Assembly (NCBI RefSeq): GCF_023716665.1
Contig: NZ_CP071860.1
Span: 186,001-250,000 of the forward strand
From: Vibrio sp. SCSIO 43135
GTDB taxonomy: Bacteria; Pseudomonadota; Gammaproteobacteria; Enterobacterales; Vibrionaceae
Direction of reading: 5' to 3'
Length of the DNA stretch: 64,000 nt
The first letter of the stretch is position 1; each line of letters opens with the position of its first letter. A program made the position numbers and the translations under genes. Shown here in pieces: positions 8,953 through 17,328 of the stretch. Under the pieces are notes generated by a model. It was not told where the DNA came from, made no database searches, and was given only the letters and a program-made list of their open reading frames with translations.

Positions 8953-9594
8953 ATGAAAGTGAGTGAGAAAAAGCGCTTAGCCATAATGGAAGCGGCTCAA
9001 CAGGAATTCGTAGAGCATGGCTATGTAGCGGCCAATATGGACAGGTTATGCGAGCAGGCCGGAGTGTCGAAGCGTACTTTGTATCGCCACTTCGAAAATA
9101 AGCAGACCTTGTTTATTGAAGCAATGAGCCACATTGTCCACAGCTTTCGCGACAAGCTCATACTCAATTATGACTCAGCAGAGCCATTAGCGAGTCAGCT
9201 CAAACGTCATATGGAAGTTAAGCTCGATGCACTTTATGAAGAGTTTGGTATGCCTCTCGCAAGAATGCTGATCAGCGAGTTTATTCGTGAGCCTGAGCTT
9301 GCCCAAGAGTATTTGCGCTTAATCCACCGACGGGATGATGAGCTAGAAAAGTGGATCCAAGCAGCCATAAAAGACGGTAAGTTGATAGAAGGTGATGCTG
9401 CGAAAATGACTAAAATGCTGATGTGTCTATACCAGGGGCATTTTTTGTGGCCGCAGTTGGTGTCTAATACGCCGGTTGCAGAGCCAGAAGTGAGAAGTGC
9501 TCTGCTTGATGACATCATTCAATTGTTTTTAGCGGGCTACCAAGTGTCTAGCGGGAAAGAAAAAGCCCCGCATGGCGAGGCTTATGATTTTTGA
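8953..9594 (+). CDS. TetR family transcriptional regulator
   Basis: A 213-residue regulator. The N-terminal 50 residues form the TetR helix-turn-helix: AAQQEFVEHGYVAANMDRLC, then AGVSKRTLYRHFENKQTLF. The C-terminal part is an all-helical ligand and dimerisation domain of the AefR-like type. It is divergent from the barrel/DUF4056 operon, and the shared gap holds an 11-bp-arm palindrome, so it most likely represses that operon and itself. The inducer is unknown. A terminator hairpin overlaps the last codons. Confidence 0.9.
   Translation: MKVSEKKRLAIMEAAQQEFVEHGYVAANMDRLCEQAGVSKRTLYRHFENKQTLFIEAMSHIVHSFRDKLILNYDSAEPLASQLKRHMEVKLDALYEEFGMPLARMLISEFIREPELAQEYLRLIHRRDDELEKWIQAAIKDGKLIEGDAAKMTKMLMCLYQGHFLWPQLVSNTPVAEPEVRSALLDDIIQLFLAGYQVSSGKEKAPHGEAYDF
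9563..9590 (+). terminator. terminator overlapping the end of the TetR gene
   Basis: AAGCC-C-CGC and GCG-A-GGCTT pair across a 3-nt loop (9563-9583) with a T-run just after (9587-9592). The stem lies within the last coding codons. Confidence 0.6.
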
Positions 9595-9624
9595 CGACAC
9601 AATGAGCCGCAATTATCTAGATGA

Positions 9625-10935
9625 TTACTGTTGCGCCATTAGGTTTGCAGCCGTTTGATCACCCATTTCGATAAGCTTATCGAGAATCCGCTCTCCATCG
9701 GCTCTTACCCCATTGTGCTCATATTCATTGGTGATCCATGCTTTTGAGTTCGGGATCTTCTTCAGTGTTTCACGGCTGATATCCATTTCAACAAACATAT
9801 CATCGGCGTACACCGCGCAGCTAACCGGCACAGTATTCGTTGCGAGCACTTCATCATTGTAGAGCGGTGTCCAGTCGGACTTCTCAGCTAACATTTGCGC
9901 CGCGGTTTGCAGAGGCTTTAAGCATTCATATTGCTCAAACATCCACGGGAAGACCATTTCGCCGGTAAACAAAAAGGGTTTACCCGGCTCATAATTGAAC
10001 TGATCGTGTTGCTGACGAACGCGATGTGCCGACCAATTAGAAGCCGTATTCTGGCAATAAATCGATTCGTGCAAAATCGCGTAGATAGGGTTAGTTTGAA
10101 AAGACTGCTGAGCCAGCATCTCGTTAAGAAACTCATAACGCAGCACTTCCTTTCCATCCACTTCGACAAATGCATTTTCCAGTGAATAGTACATAGGTAA
10201 GAAGGTATCGCTCATGCCGAAATTAATACCCAATTGCTGGAACTGTTCTGCGGTAAAACGCTGGCCATTTGGTAGCTGCTCGACGTTATTAACCAGGTGA
10301 GTAGCAATCTTTTGGCAAAGCGCTTGTGCTTGAGGGAATTGGGCAAAGAATGCTTGGTTCTTCTCTAAAGTCCGTGCAAAGGTTGCTTGATAAACGTCAT
10401 CGGCATGGCGAGTGGTTGATGGTACACCACCGGTGATGTATGAGCGCAATAGGCTTTGAGGGAACATAGATAGGTAAGTGATGGAACAGAAACCACCAAA
10501 GCTTTGGCCTAAGATTGCCCACTTTTCGACACCTAACTGCTGACGAATTATCTCGGCATCACGAACAATATTATCAGACCTGAAGTGACTTAGGTATTCA
10601 GCTTGCTGCTCTGAGGTCATAGAGGCCAGCGTTTGATGAGAGATAACGCTACTGTTGCCAGTACCACGCTGATCGAGCAGCAACACTCGGTAATCTTGCA
10701 ACGCTCGGTTTAACCAACCTGAAGTGCCGTTTGGCCTTGGTGATGGAAAACCTGGCCCACCTTGAAAATAAACTAACCAAGGCTTTTCGCTATCTGTATC
10801 AGACGCAAGGCTCACCTCGCGTGCAAAGATTGTCAGTCGAGTCGCGTTTTGATCTTGGTGGTTGAGTGGCACATCAAAGTAATGTGGTGTGTATTTAATC
10901 CCTTTATCAACAAATGATTGGGCAGCGTGAGTCAT
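9625..10935 (-). CDS. alpha/beta hydrolase, proline iminopeptidase-like (S33)
   Basis: A 436-residue cytoplasmic peptidase-type hydrolase with no signal peptide. The oxyanion motif is QGGPG (residues 58-62; usually HGGPG), followed by LLLDQRGTGNSS and the nucleophile elbow GQSFGG with Ser145. A late EYEHNGVR motif supplies the probable catalytic His (about residue 407). This set is typical of prolyl aminopeptidases of the S33 family, which remove N-terminal proline from peptides. The length fits the larger subgroup with a helical cap. A ribosome site (AAAGGGA) precedes the ATG. It is a single gene, divergent from nfsB. Confidence 0.88.
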   Translation of the reverse strand: MTHAAQSFVDKGIKYTPHYFDVPLNHQDQNATRLTIFAREVSLASDTDSEKPWLVYFQGGPGFPSPRPNGTSGWLNRALQDYRVLLLDQRGTGNSSVISHQTLASMTSEQQAEYLSHFRSDNIVRDAEIIRQQLGVEKWAILGQSFGGFCSITYLSMFPQSLLRSYITGGVPSTTRHADDVYQATFARTLEKNQAFFAQFPQAQALCQKIATHLVNNVEQLPNGQRFTAEQFQQLGINFGMSDTFLPMYYSLENAFVEVDGKEVLRYEFLNEMLAQQSFQTNPIYAILHESIYCQNTASNWSAHRVRQQHDQFNYEPGKPFLFTGEMVFPWMFEQYECLKPLQTAAQMLAEKSDWTPLYNDEVLATNTVPVSCAVYADDMFVEMDISRETLKKIPNSKAWITNEYEHNGVRADGERILDKLIEMGDQTAANLMAQQ

Positions 10936-11181
10936 GACTGAAATCCCTTTGGAGTACGGCTAGAGGTAGGGCTCCTATCTTGGCTGAATTCTGGTTAATT
11001 GGGAATGCTAAGAGTGTAAATCTTCGCGAATTTGTTCCCGCGATTCATTTTCAATTATTTTTTGAAAATGATTCAAAAGACACGTGGTTTTTCGTTCTGA
11101 CGGTTTGCACTATTCTCTCCTCACACCAAGATTGTTACCGCATACAGCGATACGAAAAACATGATTCTTAAAGGTATCCCA

Positions 11182-11835
11182 ATGAATATTGTTCAAAATG
11201 CTAAAACTCGTTACTCAACAAAAGCGTTTAACCCAACTAAGAAACTGTCTGAAGAACATGTTCAGGCGGTAAAAGATCTGATCCGCATGAGCCCATCGAG
11301 TGTGAACTCTCAGCCATGGCACTTCATCGTCGCTAGCACAGAAGAAGGTAAAGAGCGTATCGCAAAATCAACTCAAGGCGGTTTTGAGTTCAATACGCGT
11401 AAAATTCTAGATGCGTCTCATGTTGTGGTGTTTGCCGCTAAAACCAGCATCGACGAACAGTACCTATTGGAATTGCTAGAGTCAGAAACTCAAGCTGGCC
11501 GTTTTGACAACGAAGAAAGCAAGCAAGGCATGCACGGCGGCCGTTCTTTCTTTGTAAACATGCACCGTTTTGATCTAAAAGATGCGAATCATTGGATGGA
11601 GAAACAGGTTTACTTGAACGTAGGCACATTGCTACTGGGCGCTTCAAGCCTAGGCTTAGATGCAGTACCAATTGAAGGCTTTAATGCGAAAGTGCTGGAT
11701 GAAGAGTTTGGTTTACGTGAGCAAGGTTATACTAGTGCAGTGATCGTACCGCTTGGCTACCGTAGCGAAGACGATTTCAACGCGGCGCTACCAAAATCTC
11801 GCTGGGATGAGTCTCAAGTCTTCACGGAGTGCTAA
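11182..11835 (+). CDS. nfsB: oxygen-insensitive NAD(P)H nitroreductase
   Basis: An FMN-dependent reductase of nitroaromatics, quinones and related compounds, very similar along its whole length to Escherichia coli NfsB. Matching stretches include RYSTKAFNPTKKL, SPSSVNSQPWHFIVASTEEG, LDASHVVVFAAKT, EKQVYLNVGTLLLGA and LGLDAVPIEGF. It is about 217 residues and cytoplasmic. The frame opens at an ATG at 11161, but family alignment and an AAAGGT ribosome site favour the ATG at 11182. A small antibiotic-biosynthesis-monooxygenase-type gene follows 3 bp later, so the two are co-transcribed. Confidence 0.95.
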   Translation: MNIVQNAKTRYSTKAFNPTKKLSEEHVQAVKDLIRMSPSSVNSQPWHFIVASTEEGKERIAKSTQGGFEFNTRKILDASHVVVFAAKTSIDEQYLLELLESETQAGRFDNEESKQGMHGGRSFFVNMHRFDLKDANHWMEKQVYLNVGTLLLGASSLGLDAVPIEGFNAKVLDEEFGLREQGYTSAVIVPLGYRSEDDFNAALPKSRWDESQVFTEC

Positions 11836-11838
11836 TCC

Positions 11839-12129
11839 ATGGTCCACTTGATTGCAGAAATTAAGGCTGCTCAAGGGCAGGAGCAGAAAGTAGAGCAGCT
11901 CTTAACAGAGCTGTTAACACCAACACGCGAAGAAAATGGTTGTTGTCAGTACGAACTGTATAAAGATCAAAACATCGATGGCCTGTTCATCATGCAGGAG
12001 ATTTGGTGCTCGCAAGAGAGTTTAGATGTGCATTTACAAAGTGAACACCTCACCGCGTTCAGCGCGAAATGCAAAGAAGAAGAGCTATTAGAGTACGTTC
12101 AGATGAGACCACTTAGCTTTATCGGCTAA
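11839..12129 (+). CDS. ABM-domain putative quinol monooxygenase
   Basis: A 96-residue protein of the dimeric ferredoxin-like antibiotic biosynthesis monooxygenase family (YgiN type). Typical stretches are VHLIAEIKAAQGQE at the start, ENGCCQYELYKDQ, and FIMQEIWCSQESLDVHLQSEHL. Members oxidise quinols or act as small heme or aromatic binding proteins. It is 3 bp downstream of nfsB, consistent with a shared role in quinone or nitroaromatic handling, and is followed by a strong terminator. Confidence 0.88.
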   Translation: MVHLIAEIKAAQGQEQKVEQLLTELLTPTREENGCCQYELYKDQNIDGLFIMQEIWCSQESLDVHLQSEHLTAFSAKCKEEELLEYVQMRPLSFIG

Positions 12130-12155
12130 CAGCATCTGTAGATACAAAAGACAAC

Positions 12156-12179
12156 GAGGCGCAGTAAGCGCCTCTTTTT
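12156..12179 (+). terminator. Rho-independent terminator of the nfsB operon
   Basis: GAGGCGC (12156-12162) and GCGCCTC (12168-12174) with a 5-nt loop, followed by five T residues. Confidence 0.88.
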
Positions 12180-12197
12180 GCATTTTGGGGACTGAGT

Positions 12198-13118
12198 TTA
12201 TTTGATCTCGGCTAACGCGGTTGCACGTTGAGCGCAGCACTTTTCTTGAATAAACTGCTGAAACTTTCGAATGGTCGGGCTTAGAACCCTGCGATCAGCA
12301 CACACCATGTAAAGTGGGGCATTTTCTCCGTCCCATTCTGGCAGTATGCGTACTAGCTTGCCATCAATCAGATCTTGGCTGACATCCATGAGAGACTTGT
12401 TGGCAATTCCACGACCATGCACCGCCAAGCGATGAATAACGTCACTGTCGTTACTAGAAGGCGTCCCTTTCACCAGTAGGGATGTTTGTTGCTCACCACT
12501 GGTTAATGGCCAGTTGTTGTAAAGGCTGTCGGACGTCATGTAGCACAAGCAGTTATGTGACAGCAGATCTTCCGGTTTGGTGATTGGAGGATGTTTACTG
12601 ATATATTCCGGAGAGGCGCAAAGCACTCGGGCATTGTCTGGACACATTGGGATAGCAATGAGATTAGATTCTGCTGGCTCACCGTAGCGAATCGCAATAT
12701 CCACGGGCTTTGAATACATGTTGGTTAGGCTGTCGGACAATTCAACTTTCACAGACACATTGGGGTGAGAATCAATAAACTCGTCAATCCAGTAAATCAA
12801 CAAGTTACGGCCAAAATCAGACGGTGCGCTGAGGTGTAAGTTACCAGATAACTCACCGCGTGAAGAAGATACCAAGTCGAGGCCATCTTGAAGTGTGCTG
12901 AGTGCTTGCGTGGTTTTGTCGAGAAAGATTTCCCCTTCACTGGTTAAGCGTAGGCTTCGGGTTGAACGCACGAAAAGTGGAAAACCGATTTGCTCTTCTA
13001 ACCTTTTGACGCTGGCACTGATGGCGGCTGGCGTCATATCCATGCTGTGTGCAGCACTGGAAAAGCTGCCTTGTCGGGCCGTTTCAACAAAAATATTCAG
13101 GTCATTGAGCGCTTTCAT
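12198..13118 (-). CDS. LysR family transcriptional regulator
   Basis: A 306-residue LysR-type regulator. An N-terminal winged helix (residues 1-60: NIFVETARQGSFSSAAHSMD, then AAISASVKRLEEQIG and PLFVRSTRSLRLT) is followed by the two-lobed substrate-binding domain. The CrgA/YhjC-like subgroup is suggested by LSAPSDFGRNL and by a C-terminal half with DARVLCASPEYI. It lies 65 bp downstream of an EamA exporter gene on the same strand, which may be its target or only a neighbour. A good AAGGA ribosome site precedes the ATG. Confidence 0.92.
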   Translation of the reverse strand: MKALNDLNIFVETARQGSFSSAAHSMDMTPAAISASVKRLEEQIGFPLFVRSTRSLRLTSEGEIFLDKTTQALSTLQDGLDLVSSSRGELSGNLHLSAPSDFGRNLLIYWIDEFIDSHPNVSVKVELSDSLTNMYSKPVDIAIRYGEPAESNLIAIPMCPDNARVLCASPEYISKHPPITKPEDLLSHNCLCYMTSDSLYNNWPLTSGEQQTSLLVKGTPSSNDSDVIHRLAVHGRGIANKSLMDVSQDLIDGKLVRILPEWDGENAPLYMVCADRRVLSPTIRKFQQFIQEKCCAQRATALAEIK

Positions 13119-13183
13119 AACAGTCCTTAACTGGTGGTACGCTGCTGATAGTAAGCGATCTACGAAGTGAGATAAATCCAGCG

Positions 13184-14032
13184 CTAGCCATTTTTGCGAA
13201 TAAACAGTAGCGCAATTCCACCTAAAATTAGCGCGCTAGACACCAGTAAAACGGTATTCAACTGTTCACCAAGTAAGGCTACACCAGCGAACAAAGCGAT
13301 CACAGGAACACAAAGTTGCGCCACTGATGCCTGAAGTAGCGATAGTGACTTGATGGCGGAGTACCATACAACATACCCCATTGCTGATGCGACGACACCA
13401 GACACTGTCGCCCATAACGCGCCAGCAGCTGTGATGCTGTCCAACTCGATTAACCATGGGGAGCAAAGCAGTATGATCACAGCTGCGCTGATAAACCCTT
13501 GGGTGGTGCCTATTCTCGGAGAGGACGCTCGTTGGCCTAACATGCTAAAAGCCGCCCATGCGATCCCCGAGACGACCATCAGTACAGCAGACCACAAATC
13601 AGGAGCGGTGGCAGAAGGCAACATTAATAGAATGAACCCAACCATAGCGGTGATGAGTCCTAGCCATTCGAACTTATTGAGTCGATTTCCTCGTAGCAGA
13701 TGAACGGAAATCATCGTGAGTTGCACCGAACCAAACAGCAGTAATGCTCCCGTTCCGGTAGCAAGCTCAAGATAGGCAAAGGAAAAGGTGATGGCATAGA
13801 TAAACAAGGCGACACCACCGAGGAACAATAATGATTTGTTGTCGGTGAGGCTAACGCGTTCTTTACGTTGAAGAAGTAAGTGAATGACGAGTAAGGTCAA
13901 TGCACCTGAAATCAAGCGAATAGCGGTAAACGAGCCTGCGTCTATCGCACCTTGCGCTAATGCCAATCGACATAGGAGCGAGTTGGCGGCAAAAGCGATT
14001 AACGCGATGGCGGTAATAAGGTAGTGAGACAA
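13184..14032 (-). CDS. EamA family DMT transporter
   Basis: An inner-membrane drug/metabolite-type transporter with ten predicted helices arranged as two EamA repeats. Conserved features are ANSLLCRLALAQGAIDAGSF, the first-repeat FTAIRLISGALTLL, and GTTQGFISAAVI in the second repeat. The open frame extends to an ATG at 14164, but the extra 44 residues look unlike a membrane protein start. An AGGGAAA ribosome site is well placed for the TTG at 14032, giving the usual length of about 282 residues. The substrate is unknown. The start choice is the main uncertainty. Confidence 0.82.
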   Translation of the reverse strand: MSHYLITAIALIAFAANSLLCRLALAQGAIDAGSFTAIRLISGALTLLVIHLLLQRKERVSLTDNKSLLFLGGVALFIYAITFSFAYLELATGTGALLLFGSVQLTMISVHLLRGNRLNKFEWLGLITAMVGFILLMLPSATAPDLWSAVLMVVSGIAWAAFSMLGQRASSPRIGTTQGFISAAVIILLCSPWLIELDSITAAGALWATVSGVVASAMGYVVWYSAIKSLSLLQASVAQLCVPVIALFAGVALLGEQLNTVLLVSSALILGGIALLFIRKNG

Positions 14033-14218
14033 GCGTATTTCCCTATTGATAAAGTGTCCGACAGCTAACCGGGTCCATGGTTTGCGCCAGTTGCTAGAGT
14101 ATCGGTGAAGTAGCGTGTAAGTAAAGTGACCGGAAAGGAAAGAAAAATATCTCATGACGGGCACAGGTTTTGCTTTTACTGCTTTTGTCTTTGTTGGTTA
14201 TGGAGATTTTAAAACAAG

Positions 14219-14680
14219 ATGGACATCAAAATAGACCCAATCACCTCATCGGGTGTGATTCAGTTATTGCAGGAACACTTAGAGGATATGAACGCGACGT
14301 CGCCTCCTGAAAGTGTTCATGCATTAGACCTCACAGCATTGAAAGATCCTAGCGTAACATTTTGGACTGGGTGGGATGGCAGCACACTGTTAGGTTGCGC
14401 TGCGATTAAGGTATTAGACGAGCAGCATGCTGAGCTTAAATCGATGCGAACAAGTACAGCGGCACGCAATAAAGGCGTAGCATCGCAGCTGCTTAATTAC
14501 ATTATTTCAGAGTCTAAATCGCGAGGTTATCAGAGGTTGAGCCTTGAAACGGGGTCGATGGAATTCTTTAAACCCGCACGTAAGCTGTATGAAAAGCATG
14601 GTTTCCAATACTGCGAACCTTTCGGAGATTACCAACTCGACCCCAATAGCCAGTTTATGACGTTAGCACTGACGTCTTAA
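14219..14680 (+). CDS. GNAT family N-acetyltransferase
   Basis: A 153-residue acetyl-CoA-dependent acetyltransferase. The acetyl-CoA binding loop is seen as AARNKGVASQLLNYIISESKSRGY, preceded by ELKSMRT and followed by RLSLETGSMEFFKPARKLYEKHGF. This is the YsnE/YhbS-like small GNAT pattern. The acceptor is not known. It is divergent from an EamA exporter and convergent (6 bp apart) with a second EamA gene, with no obvious terminator between the latter two. Confidence 0.9.
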   Translation: MDIKIDPITSSGVIQLLQEHLEDMNATSPPESVHALDLTALKDPSVTFWTGWDGSTLLGCAAIKVLDEQHAELKSMRTSTAARNKGVASQLLNYIISESKSRGYQRLSLETGSMEFFKPARKLYEKHGFQYCEPFGDYQLDPNSQFMTLALTS

Positions 14681-14686
14681 CGACAT

Positions 14687-15577
14687 TTAGCTTGCCTCGG
14701 CGCTCTTTCGGATGAGTTGAGTCGGTGAGAATCCTGTCACCATCATGGTGCCGGAAAGCACCAAAATGGTGCCCGCAATGGTATTGATTCCAATAGGTTC
14801 ATCTAAGATGAGGTAACCCCACAAAATGCCAAATACGGGAATTAAGAACGTGACCGATAACGCGGAAGCTGGGCCAATATCTGCAATCAAACGGAAATAG
14901 AGCAAGTAGGCGACACCGGTACACAGAACGCCCAACGCAACAACCGCAAGAATCTCTGTTTCCGTTGGTACGACGCGCATGGGAATGAAAGGGAGCAGTG
15001 GTAACACGATTAATACTGCTGCCCACATATTTCCGTGAGCATTATCGAACGCTGATACCTGCGGGGCATTCTTAGCGTAATTGGTCGCAATGCCATAACA
15101 ACAGGCCGCCATTACCCCTGCGATGATAGGCAGTGTTGCCCCTTCACCAATTCGCATCGCATCCCAGCCTACTAATATTGCTACCCCTAGTACACCAAGG
15201 GCTAAACCAGATATGGCTTTGAACGAAAGTGGGCTTTTATGCCAGAAGAAGCCGATGACTGCTCCCCAGATCGCTGCAGTCGAATTGAGTATTGATAGGG
15301 TAGAGGCATTAAGCGTTTGAGCTGAGTAAGCGAACAGCAGGAAAGGCAACGCAGTATTAAATAGCCCAATAGTGAAGAAGTGGCGAGGGTGCTGTATAAA
15401 TGGCAGCTTACGTTTTAGGTAGATAGCAACCAGCAATAAGCTCAATGCCGCAAAACCGACTCTCGCTTCAATCAGATAAGCCGGGCCAAAGCTATGAGCG
15501 GCGATACGCATAAATAAAAATGACGCACCCCAAATCGAAGCTAAACAGACCAAACGTAAAAAACTTGCTGTCGACAT
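14687..15577 (-). CDS. EamA family DMT transporter
   Basis: A 296-residue ten-helix inner-membrane transporter with two EamA repeats. The first begins SIWGASFLFMRIAAHSFGP with the family's RVGFAALSLLL segment. The second contains VLGVAILVGWDA, VALGVLCTGVAYLLYFRLI and SVTFLIPVFGILWGYLILDEP. That last motif is typical of exporters of the RhaT/YdcZ-like superfamily used for amino acids or metabolites. The start ATG has a CAGGTGA ribosome site. It is only distantly similar to the EamA protein at 13184-14032, so it is not a recent duplication. Confidence 0.9.
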   Translation of the reverse strand: MSTASFLRLVCLASIWGASFLFMRIAAHSFGPAYLIEARVGFAALSLLLVAIYLKRKLPFIQHPRHFFTIGLFNTALPFLLFAYSAQTLNASTLSILNSTAAIWGAVIGFFWHKSPLSFKAISGLALGVLGVAILVGWDAMRIGEGATLPIIAGVMAACCYGIATNYAKNAPQVSAFDNAHGNMWAAVLIVLPLLPFIPMRVVPTETEILAVVALGVLCTGVAYLLYFRLIADIGPASALSVTFLIPVFGILWGYLILDEPIGINTIAGTILVLSGTMMVTGFSPTQLIRKSAEAS

Positions 15578-15730
15578 TATTCACCTGCCCAATAGAACCT
15601 CACTCGGCTAATGTGAAGCAATCCACTTGGTTAGGCAATCAGAATTTTACAATAATGTTAAAACTCACTTTGTAAGTTCAAGCGGATAGTGCTCCATGCT
15701 GCCGATATTGTTTGGTCTGTCGAGGTCAAA

Positions 15731-16138
15731 CTATTGCTTGTATCTAGCTATGGCACGGCCGATACCATACAAGGCAAAGCATGCATAAACAGTAAATAAC
15801 GATGTTGACGCAGCATAGGGAGATGTGAAGTGGGTTGGTAAGCCTAGAACCCAAAGAACACCTAACGCGGGAAGAAGTTGGAATAACGCCAGATAAGGTT
15901 TGTTCAATATCGTACGGCCACAGCACTTGATACCGATGGCAAGCCATAGGCCGTAAGATAACGTCACGAAAAACAGATCATGTGGCAGCAGTAACCAAAA
16001 ACGAGCATCGTGTGGTTGCAGGGTTTCTTCACCAATCATCATTAAGAATGGTGTCATTTGAATGGTTCGAAACAGGATGAATGTTCCAGCTGCGCAAGCC
16101 AACCCAAGTAAAAGTGAAGATAGAACGTGTTTGTTCAT
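15731..16138 (-). CDS. four-helix membrane protein of unknown function
   Basis: I do not recognise this 135-residue protein. It has four predicted membrane helices (about residues 7-25, 48-70, 82-102 and 110-130), a Cys pair in GIKCCGRT, and a basic C-terminus (GRAIARYKQ). No enzyme motif is seen. It is flanked by the EamA gene (154 bp away) and a patatin gene (147 bp away) on the same strand. It looks like a monocistronic small inner-membrane protein. Confidence 0.65.
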   Translation of the reverse strand: MNKHVLSSLLLGLACAAGTFILFRTIQMTPFLMMIGEETLQPHDARFWLLLPHDLFFVTLSYGLWLAIGIKCCGRTILNKPYLALFQLLPALGVLWVLGLPTHFTSPYAASTSLFTVYACFALYGIGRAIARYKQ

Positions 16139-16284
16139 CGAAAAGGATATGGTTTATAAGTTTGCCGCCACTGTAGCATAGGCGAGGTAACCATATGCGA
16201 CAGTAGCACATATAAATCGTATGGAAATGTGACAATTAATTTGCCGTGAATGAGGTGTTCGTAAGCGCTCGTTCTTTGCCTACC

Positions 16285-17157
16285 CTAAACACAGAAATGG
16301 CAGTTTTCCTCACTAAGGCCATAGGTGCCTTGCTGACTGGCTAAATGCGCTTGGCCAGCGGTTAGCCCCATTTGGTAACCCTGCTCTAAAGTCTTCTTAT
16401 TCATCGTCAGTCGCTTTACCGCAAAGTCTTCTGGCGGTGCAATAACACGAACAGTAACGCCTTTTGGCGGTTGGCGAATGAATTCCAGTGAGCGGTTGTA
16501 GTTTTCTGCTCGAACCAACATCGCTTGTGCGATTTGTGGGTGTTTGGCGAGAAGCTTTTTTACCAACCAAGGGTATTTAGTCGGGCTCATCTGATAATTG
16601 AGTGGATGAGACAGTATGACGGTAATTTCCGTTGCACCACGTCGATAGGCTTCTTCCACCGGAATGGAGTCCGATACACCGCCATCAGCGAAGCAACGAC
16701 CGGAGAAGCAAGGCGTATCGCGATAGGCTATCGGCAGTGCTGCTGTGGCCTCGATGACACGCCCTAAGTTATCTGGTTGAACGTGATAATACTCTGCGTA
16801 GCCCGTTTCAATATTAGTGACGGCAGCATACATTGGAATGGAACTAAAAAGGGTTTTGCTATCAAGTGGAAAGCGAATATTAGATTGCTCCCAAAGCCAC
16901 TTTACATCAACCAGATTTCCTCCTTTTGCAAAACGCGCGGGATTGAAAAAGGCGGTGTCTGTTGCGAGCTCAGTGATCACGTTTAAACTACGTTGCGGTA
17001 CGTTAGCAAGATAGCCGACTAAGTTTGAAGCGCCAGCGGATACACCAATAGCAAAGTCGTAGGGCATATAAGCCTGTTGCATAAATGCATCCAATACGCC
17101 ACTGGCGAAAATACCGCGCATCGCGCCACCTTCAACAATTAGTGCTTTGTTTGTCAT
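16285..17157 (-). CDS. patatin-like phospholipase (YjjU-type)
   Basis: A 290-residue Ser-Asp dyad lipase of the patatin family. The oxyanion motif GGAMRGIF is followed by the nucleophile elbow GVSAGAS. The catalytic Asp is in DGGVSDSIPV, and LPIAYRDTPCF lies between, as in Escherichia coli YjjU. No signal peptide is seen, so it probably acts in the cytoplasm or on the inner membrane. Possible starts are the TTG at 17175 and ATGs at 17172 and 17157. Family alignment (MTNKALIVEGGAMRG) favours 17157, although no strong ribosome site distinguishes them. Confidence 0.9.
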   Translation of the reverse strand: MTNKALIVEGGAMRGIFASGVLDAFMQQAYMPYDFAIGVSAGASNLVGYLANVPQRSLNVITELATDTAFFNPARFAKGGNLVDVKWLWEQSNIRFPLDSKTLFSSIPMYAAVTNIETGYAEYYHVQPDNLGRVIEATAALPIAYRDTPCFSGRCFADGGVSDSIPVEEAYRRGATEITVILSHPLNYQMSPTKYPWLVKKLLAKHPQIAQAMLVRAENYNRSLEFIRQPPKGVTVRVIAPPEDFAVKRLTMNKKTLEQGYQMGLTAGQAHLASQQGTYGLSEENCHFCV

Positions 17158-17328
17158 GGGGGAACAGTCCATCAAAATTCGAGATTGTGGCTAGAATAAT
17201 GAACCTTCCGCAGCGAAGAAAATCGCTTCTCTAAATCATATTAATAGGTGATAGCTATCAGCCGTGTTTTCTTTACACGCGCCTTGACCAAGCGACCTCA
17301 TGGCCAGTTTTTGTTACTTAGAAATGTT

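Noticed and set aside
10980-11171. 63-codon frame upstream of nfsB
   Set aside because: It lies in the divergent promoter region, lacks a ribosome site and overlaps the nfsB leader.
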